The position numbers and the translations under genes were made by a program. Shown here piece after piece: positions 31,153 through 34,874 of a stretch of DNA of 34,874 nucleotides. A model generated the notes under the pieces. It saw only the letters and a program-made list of their open reading frames with translations, was not told the DNA's origin and made no database searches. The DNA comes from an uncultured Sutterella sp. (GTDB lineage: Bacteria > Pseudomonadota > Gammaproteobacteria > Burkholderiales > Burkholderiaceae_F): contig CAAECY010000003.1 in the NCBI GenBank assembly GCA_900754475.1, positions 1 to 34,874 on the forward strand. Direction: 5' to 3'. Position 1 is the first letter of the stretch; each line of letters begins with the position of its first letter.

Positions 31153-33288
31153 ATGCCGCTTCCCAAAGCGCCCTCTCAGCCGGCCGATCTTCTCGCCGAT
31201 TACGGCGAACCCGCCAAACCCGGCAAGCGTCACACGAGAACCGCGACGAAACGCGTCGCCCGCTCCCGCAGTACGGCCGTCGAACCGACGCCCGATACCG
31301 CCAAGGCGCTTGACGCGGCACCGCAGGCGTCTATTCCCCTTGAAAAGGTCGAGGCTCCCAAGACGGCCAAGGCGGCCGAGCCCGTGAAGTCCGTCGCCCC
31401 CGAAGCTGCCGAGGCCGCTCTTCAAACGCCCGCGAAGCGCCGCCGCACGACGAAGGCGCAGAAGGCCGCGACCGGGGCGGTCGAGCCGACCGCTTCGACG
31501 GCTGCCGCCAAGACTCCCGCGAAGGCTCCCGCAAAGGCTCCCTCAACCCAGGCCGAAAAGAACGCGCCGAAGGCCGAAGCGAAGTCGGCCGAGAAGCCCG
31601 CCGAAAAGCCTGCTGCGAAGACGACCGCGAAGACGGCCGAAAAACCCGCCCCCGCGAAGAAGCCCCGCACCCGCAAGGCGGCCGACTCCGTTGCGGGCAA
31701 GCAAGGCGAGATGCTCGACGTGACGACCGCACTTTTCGGCACGCCGAGCTTCGTCAACGCGGATGCCGCGATCGAACCGCCGTCCGAGCCCGTCGTTGCG
31801 CCCGTCGAAGAGGCCGTTGCGGCTCCGGTTGCTGCTCCGGTTTCCGCTCCCGTGCGTGCCCGCCGTCCGGCGAGCACCCGCAAGGGGCGCGCGCTCATGC
31901 CCGAGGACAAGCCGAAGCTCTTCGTCCTCGACACGAACGTCCTCATGCACGACCCGCTCTCGCTTTTCCGCTTTGCCGAGCACGACGTCTTCCTGCCGAT
32001 GACGACGCTCGAAGAGCTCGACAGCCACAAGAAGGGCCTCACCGACGTCGCGCGCAACGCCCGTACCGTGAGCCGCAGTCTCGACGCCCTGATCGAAGCC
32101 AACAACGGGAACCTCCACGACGGCGTTCCTCTCGCGCTTCTCGGCAACACCGAAGCCAAAGGGCGCCTCTGGTTCGAAACGAAGGTCATGGCCGCGCCCC
32201 TTCCGGAGGCGCTTCCCGCCTTCAAGGGCGACAACTCGATCCTTGCCACCGTGAAGGGGCTCGAAGCCGCCTTCCCCGACCGTGCGGTCGTGCTGGTGTC
32301 GAAAGACATCAACATGCGCATCAAGGCGACGACCCTCGGCATTCCCGCCGAGGACTACTTCAACGACAAGGTGCTCGACGACTCCGACATGCTCTACACG
32401 GGGAAGATCGAGCTCGAAGCGGACTTCTGGGAGTCGATCGGCGCGGGGCTGCGCTCCTGGCAGGAAAACGACGCCACGAACTACGCCTTCGAAACGGACC
32501 ATCCCGAGCGCTTCGTCGTGAACGCCTGCCTTACGGTGAAGGGCGACGACAACTTCATGGCGCTCGTGACGGGCGTCAAGGGACGTGAAGTGACGATGCG
32601 CCTCATGCGCGACTTCCGCAAGAGCGGCCGCTTCAAGGTCTGGGGCATCAACGCCCGCAACCGCGAACAGAACATGGCGCTCAACCTGCTCATGGACCCC
32701 GAAATCGACTTCGTGACGATTCTCGGTCAGGCGGGTACGGGCAAAACGCTCATGACGCTTGCGGCCGCCCTCACGCAGACGATCGACGCGCGACGCTACT
32801 CCGAAATCATCATGACGCGCGCCACGGTGAGTCTCGGCGAAGACATCGGGTTCCTGCCCGGCACGGAAGAGGAAAAGATGGCTCCCTGGATGGGGGCGCT
32901 CGAAGACAACCTCGAAGTGCTCCACAAGTCCGACGCGGGCGGCGAATGGGGTCGTCAGGCCTCCATGGACATCATCCGCAACCGCGTGCGCGTGAAGTCG
33001 ATGAGCTTCATGCGCGGGCGCACGTTCCTGCAGAAGTTCGTCATCATCGACGAAGCGCAGAACCTCTCGCCCAAGCAGATGAAGACCCTCATCACGCGTG
33101 CGGGTCCGGGCACGAAGATCGTGTGCCTGGGCAACATCGCGCAGATCGACACGCCGTACCTCACCGAAGGGAGCTCGGGTCTCACCTACGTGGTGGAACG
33201 CTTCCAGGGGTGGGAACACGCGGCGACGATCACGCTCACACGCGGCGAACGCTCGCGCCTCGCGGAATTTGCGGCCGAAGCGCTCTGA
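31153..33288 (+). CDS. PIN-PhoH family ATPase with long histone-H1-like N-terminal tail
   Basis: The 711-residue protein joins a PIN ribonuclease domain to a PhoH ATPase domain, as in the PhoH2 class that unwinds and cleaves RNA. The PIN domain (about 255-395) has VLDTNVLMHDP with Asp260, the acidic LEELD at 286-290 and SKDINMRIKA near 383. After a linker, the PhoH domain has Walker A GQAGTGKT at 525-532, IIMTRATVSLGEDIGFLPG near 552-570, and the DEAQN Walker B at 633-637. Residues 1 to about 250 are low complexity, dominated by Ala, Lys, Pro, Thr and Glu with KAPAKAP- and AEKPAEKPAAK-like repeats. Such tails resemble AlgP or histone H1 and probably bind nucleic acid. The ATG at 31153 has GAGG 5 nt upstream; a GTG two codons earlier is less likely. 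Confidence 0.92.
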   Translation: MPLPKAPSQPADLLADYGEPAKPGKRHTRTATKRVARSRSTAVEPTPDTAKALDAAPQASIPLEKVEAPKTAKAAEPVKSVAPEAAEAALQTPAKRRRTTKAQKAATGAVEPTASTAAAKTPAKAPAKAPSTQAEKNAPKAEAKSAEKPAEKPAAKTTAKTAEKPAPAKKPRTRKAADSVAGKQGEMLDVTTALFGTPSFVNADAAIEPPSEPVVAPVEEAVAAPVAAPVSAPVRARRPASTRKGRALMPEDKPKLFVLDTNVLMHDPLSLFRFAEHDVFLPMTTLEELDSHKKGLTDVARNARTVSRSLDALIEANNGNLHDGVPLALLGNTEAKGRLWFETKVMAAPLPEALPAFKGDNSILATVKGLEAAFPDRAVVLVSKDINMRIKATTLGIPAEDYFNDKVLDDSDMLYTGKIELEADFWESIGAGLRSWQENDATNYAFETDHPERFVVNACLTVKGDDNFMALVTGVKGREVTMRLMRDFRKSGRFKVWGINARNREQNMALNLLMDPEIDFVTILGQAGTGKTLMTLAAALTQTIDARRYSEIIMTRATVSLGEDIGFLPGTEEEKMAPWMGALEDNLEVLHKSDAGGEWGRQASMDIIRNRVRVKSMSFMRGRTFLQKFVIIDEAQNLSPKQMKTLITRAGPGTKIVCLGNIAQIDTPYLTEGSSGLTYVVERFQGWEHAATITLTRGERSRLAEFAAEAL

Positions 33289-33327
33289 CGCCCGCCTGAC
33301 GACGCAAAAGCTCGCACCGAGCATCCG

Positions 33328-33362
33328 ACCTCCCGAACGGGCCCTCCCGTCGGGAGGTTTTT
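33328..33362 (+). terminator. Intrinsic terminator of the phoH gene
   Basis: A 9-bp perfect stem (ACCTCCCGA with TCGGGAGGT), a 13-nt loop and a TTTTT run lie about 40 nt after the stop codon. Confidence 0.88.
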
Positions 33363-33402
33363 CGTTGCGCGGTTTTGACTGCGCGCTTGCGCCGGACATG
33401 AA

Positions 33403-33439
33403 AAACCCCTCCGACGGTCGCGATCCGACGGAGGGGTTT
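33403..33439. terminator. Bidirectional terminator between phoH and porin genes
   Basis: AAACCCCTCCG and CGGAGGGGTTT form an 11-bp perfect stem with a 15-nt loop. On the minus strand TTTTT overlaps and follows the stem, ending the porin transcript about 110 nt after its stop. On the plus strand GTTTGTTTTTG follows and backs up the phoH terminator. Confidence 0.85.
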
Positions 33440-33551
33440 GTTTGTTTTTGCTTCGCTTCTTACGCGGAGCGCATGTCGTGCAACCCATGCGCTCCCGCAA
33501 GCTCGAAGCTTGCGTCGTTCAACCCGAAGGCGAACGACTCAAGTTCTCGAA

Positions 33552-34733
33552 TTAGAACTTGTGGACGAGGCCGGCCATGACTTCAACCGTGGAGGGGTTG
33601 GAGCCCGTTTCGGCCACGGCACGGTACTGTTCGGACACGTCGTCGCGCGTGTAAGCGGCGGCCGTGTAGACCAGCGTGCGCTTCGAGAGGCTGTAGTCGT
33701 AGCCCGCAGCAAGGCTCCAACGCGAAACGTTCATGTCGCTGTCGCGCGTGGATTCGGCATCCATGTAGGCAACCTGGGCCTTGGCCGTACCGCCGAAGAC
33801 GGGAACGCCCACGCCGACGTTGAGACCCCAACCTTCGGCGCCTTCAAGGGCAACGGTGTCGAAGTTGTAGCCGTCGGCGATGGTACCTTTAGCCGTGGCG
33901 CGCTTCTGGCCGACGCCCTTCGCGTTGTCGAAGTACTGGCCCGAAGCGTAGAGCTTCGCGACGCCGAAGTCGTAGGCACCGCCGAGGGTAACGGCGAGCT
34001 GGTCGTCAAGGCGGGAACCCGTGTCGTCCGAACCCCAGTTCATGGAGTCGACGATACCGACGAGGTAGAGGTTGTTGTTCGTGTAGGTCGCACCGACGCC
34101 GTAGTAGCGGTCAACCGAGGACTTGCCTTCCGTGCCCGCATCCTTGGCCGTACCATCGTCCTTCTTGCCCGTCGTGTTCTGGAACGAATACTGAGCATAG
34201 ACCTTGAGGCCCGCGAATTCCGGCGTCACGTAGGTGACGGTGTTATCGAAGCGGGCGAAGCCGTTCGCGAACACGAACTTCTGACCGACGGAATCCTGCC
34301 AGCCGCCCGAGAACGGGGAGGCGCCGCCCATGAGGCCGAACGAGCCGTTGGCGCTCGCCATCTGGCCGACGCGGCCGAAGGAGACCGTACCGAAGGCACC
34401 GGAGAGGTAGAGCTGGGATTCACGGCCGAAAATCTTGTCGTCGCCGTTGCCGTCGAAGGAGCCGTCGTCGGCGTCGAAGCCGTTTTCAAGGACGAAGCCC
34501 ACCTGGAGGCCGTTGCCGAGGTCTTCCTGAGCCTTGAGGCCGAAGCGCGAGCCGGAGTTCTGGCCGGACATCATGCGGAAGGAGTCGGAGGCGTCCGTAT
34601 TGGCGGCGTCCGTGTCGACGTGCTGATAGTTGAAGCCGTAGTCGATAACACCGTAGAGCGTAACGTCAGCGGCAAAAGCGGAACCGGCAAAAGCGCCGAG
34701 AACGGCGGCGGCAGCAAGAGTCTTCTTAAACAT
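33552..34733 (-). CDS. Gram-negative trimeric porin (Burkholderiales type)
   Basis: This outer-membrane beta-barrel protein allows diffusion of small solutes. The 393-residue precursor has a Sec signal peptide (MFKKTLAAAAVLGAFAGSAFA, cleaved after residue 21), followed by the typical first strand ADVTLYGVIDYG. SGSRFGLKAQEDLGNGLQ near residue 60 and LYLSGAFGTVSFGR near 108 are family hallmarks. Alternating hydrophobic/polar strands with Asp/Gly/Asn-rich loops continue to the C-terminal Phe in VHKF, the signal for BAM-mediated insertion. A run of AGGA 9 nt before the ATG is the ribosome site. It is a single-gene unit. Substrate selectivity cannot be read from the sequence. Confidence 0.95.
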   Translation of the reverse strand: MFKKTLAAAAVLGAFAGSAFAADVTLYGVIDYGFNYQHVDTDAANTDASDSFRMMSGQNSGSRFGLKAQEDLGNGLQVGFVLENGFDADDGSFDGNGDDKIFGRESQLYLSGAFGTVSFGRVGQMASANGSFGLMGGASPFSGGWQDSVGQKFVFANGFARFDNTVTYVTPEFAGLKVYAQYSFQNTTGKKDDGTAKDAGTEGKSSVDRYYGVGATYTNNNLYLVGIVDSMNWGSDDTGSRLDDQLAVTLGGAYDFGVAKLYASGQYFDNAKGVGQKRATAKGTIADGYNFDTVALEGAEGWGLNVGVGVPVFGGTAKAQVAYMDAESTRDSDMNVSRWSLAAGYDYSLSKRTLVYTAAAYTRDDVSEQYRAVAETGSNPSTVEVMAGLVHKF

Positions 34734-34793
34734 AATTCGTTTCCTGAAGAAGTTGGGGACGTATCCCCGTTGTCCGACGGGCGCTTGCGTTCA

Positions 34794-34851
34794 ATATTAA
34801 CGCGGCTTAGATTTTAGTGACATTTCGTCGAAATTGTGGTACAATTGTACC
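34794..34851. promoter_or_regulatory. Overlapping divergent promoters with a 14-bp palindrome
   Basis: On the plus strand GTGACA (34817-34822), a 17-nt spacer and TACAAT (34840-34845) form a promoter facing the window edge. The TACAAT lies inside the perfect palindrome GGTACAATTGTACC (34838-34851), a likely operator. On the minus strand TAATAT (34799-34794) is a candidate -10 for the porin. The porin and the outgoing gene thus share a compact control region. Confidence 0.55.
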
Positions 34852-34852
34852 T

Positions 34853-34874
34853 ATGAGTACGAAGACTGAAAAAC
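34853..34874 (+). CDS. Start of a gene leaving the window (first 7 codons)
   Basis: An ATG opens the frame MSTKTEK, which runs to the window edge. It starts only 7 nt after the TACAAT box and directly after the GGTACAATTGTACC palindrome, so the transcript would be leaderless or nearly so. There is no ribosome site. The product cannot be identified from seven codons. If the palindrome is an autoregulatory operator, a small regulator would be a natural guess, but this is speculation. Confidence 0.35.

Overview
The window is about 35 kb of GC-rich, densely coded bacterial chromosome. Gene orders (recG-oxyR, orn-M48-rsgA, thrC-moeA-moaD-moaE with clpB nearby), a Burkholderiales-type trimeric porin ending in Phe, and OxyR and Orn of proteobacterial type point to Burkholderiales. 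Two Dcu-type C4-dicarboxylate carriers, aspartase and a Wolinella-like fumarate reductase suggest an anaerobic or microaerophilic, probably gut-associated lineage such as Sutterellaceae. The family assignment is inference from gene content; no 16S gene is present.

Layout. 1-99: 5' part of a tRNA-Gly on the minus strand with a near-consensus promoter. 579-6557 (minus): frdA-frdB-aspA-dcuA, a route that takes up aspartate, deaminates it to fumarate, reduces fumarate and exports succinate. No membrane-anchor gene (frdC) accompanies frdAB. 6558-7705: about 1.1 kb without a gene, AT-richer than its surroundings and carrying repeated TACGTA motifs. 7706-12230 (plus): recG, oxyR and an AI-2E-family membrane protein. 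12437-14821 (minus): a possible LysR remnant, a DcuC-family carrier and orn. 15033-20883 (plus): an M48-like membrane protein, rsgA, moaA and putP. 21120-23245: two unrecognised proteins, one cytoplasmic and one exported, facing each other across a strong bidirectional terminator. 23427-30834 (minus): clpB under a textbook heat-shock promoter, and thrC-mobB-moeA-moaD-moaE-crcB, which combines molybdenum-cofactor synthesis with a threonine synthase homologue and a fluoride channel. 31153-34874: a PIN-PhoH protein with a histone-H1-like tail, a porin, and the first codons of a gene leaving the window.

The most unusual observations are two apparent pseudoenzymes in positions where Burkholderiales normally keep the active protein. 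The ThrC homologue has Asp in place of the PLP-binding lysine and altered phosphate-loop residues. The M48 homologue has HDxxH in place of HExxH, Gln in place of the third zinc-ligand Glu, and further motif losses. Both frames are otherwise intact and well conserved, so loss of chemistry with retention of the fold is more likely than simple gene decay. The anchor-less fumarate reductase, the 9-bp tandem repeats in the clpB leader and several structured leaders also merit attention.
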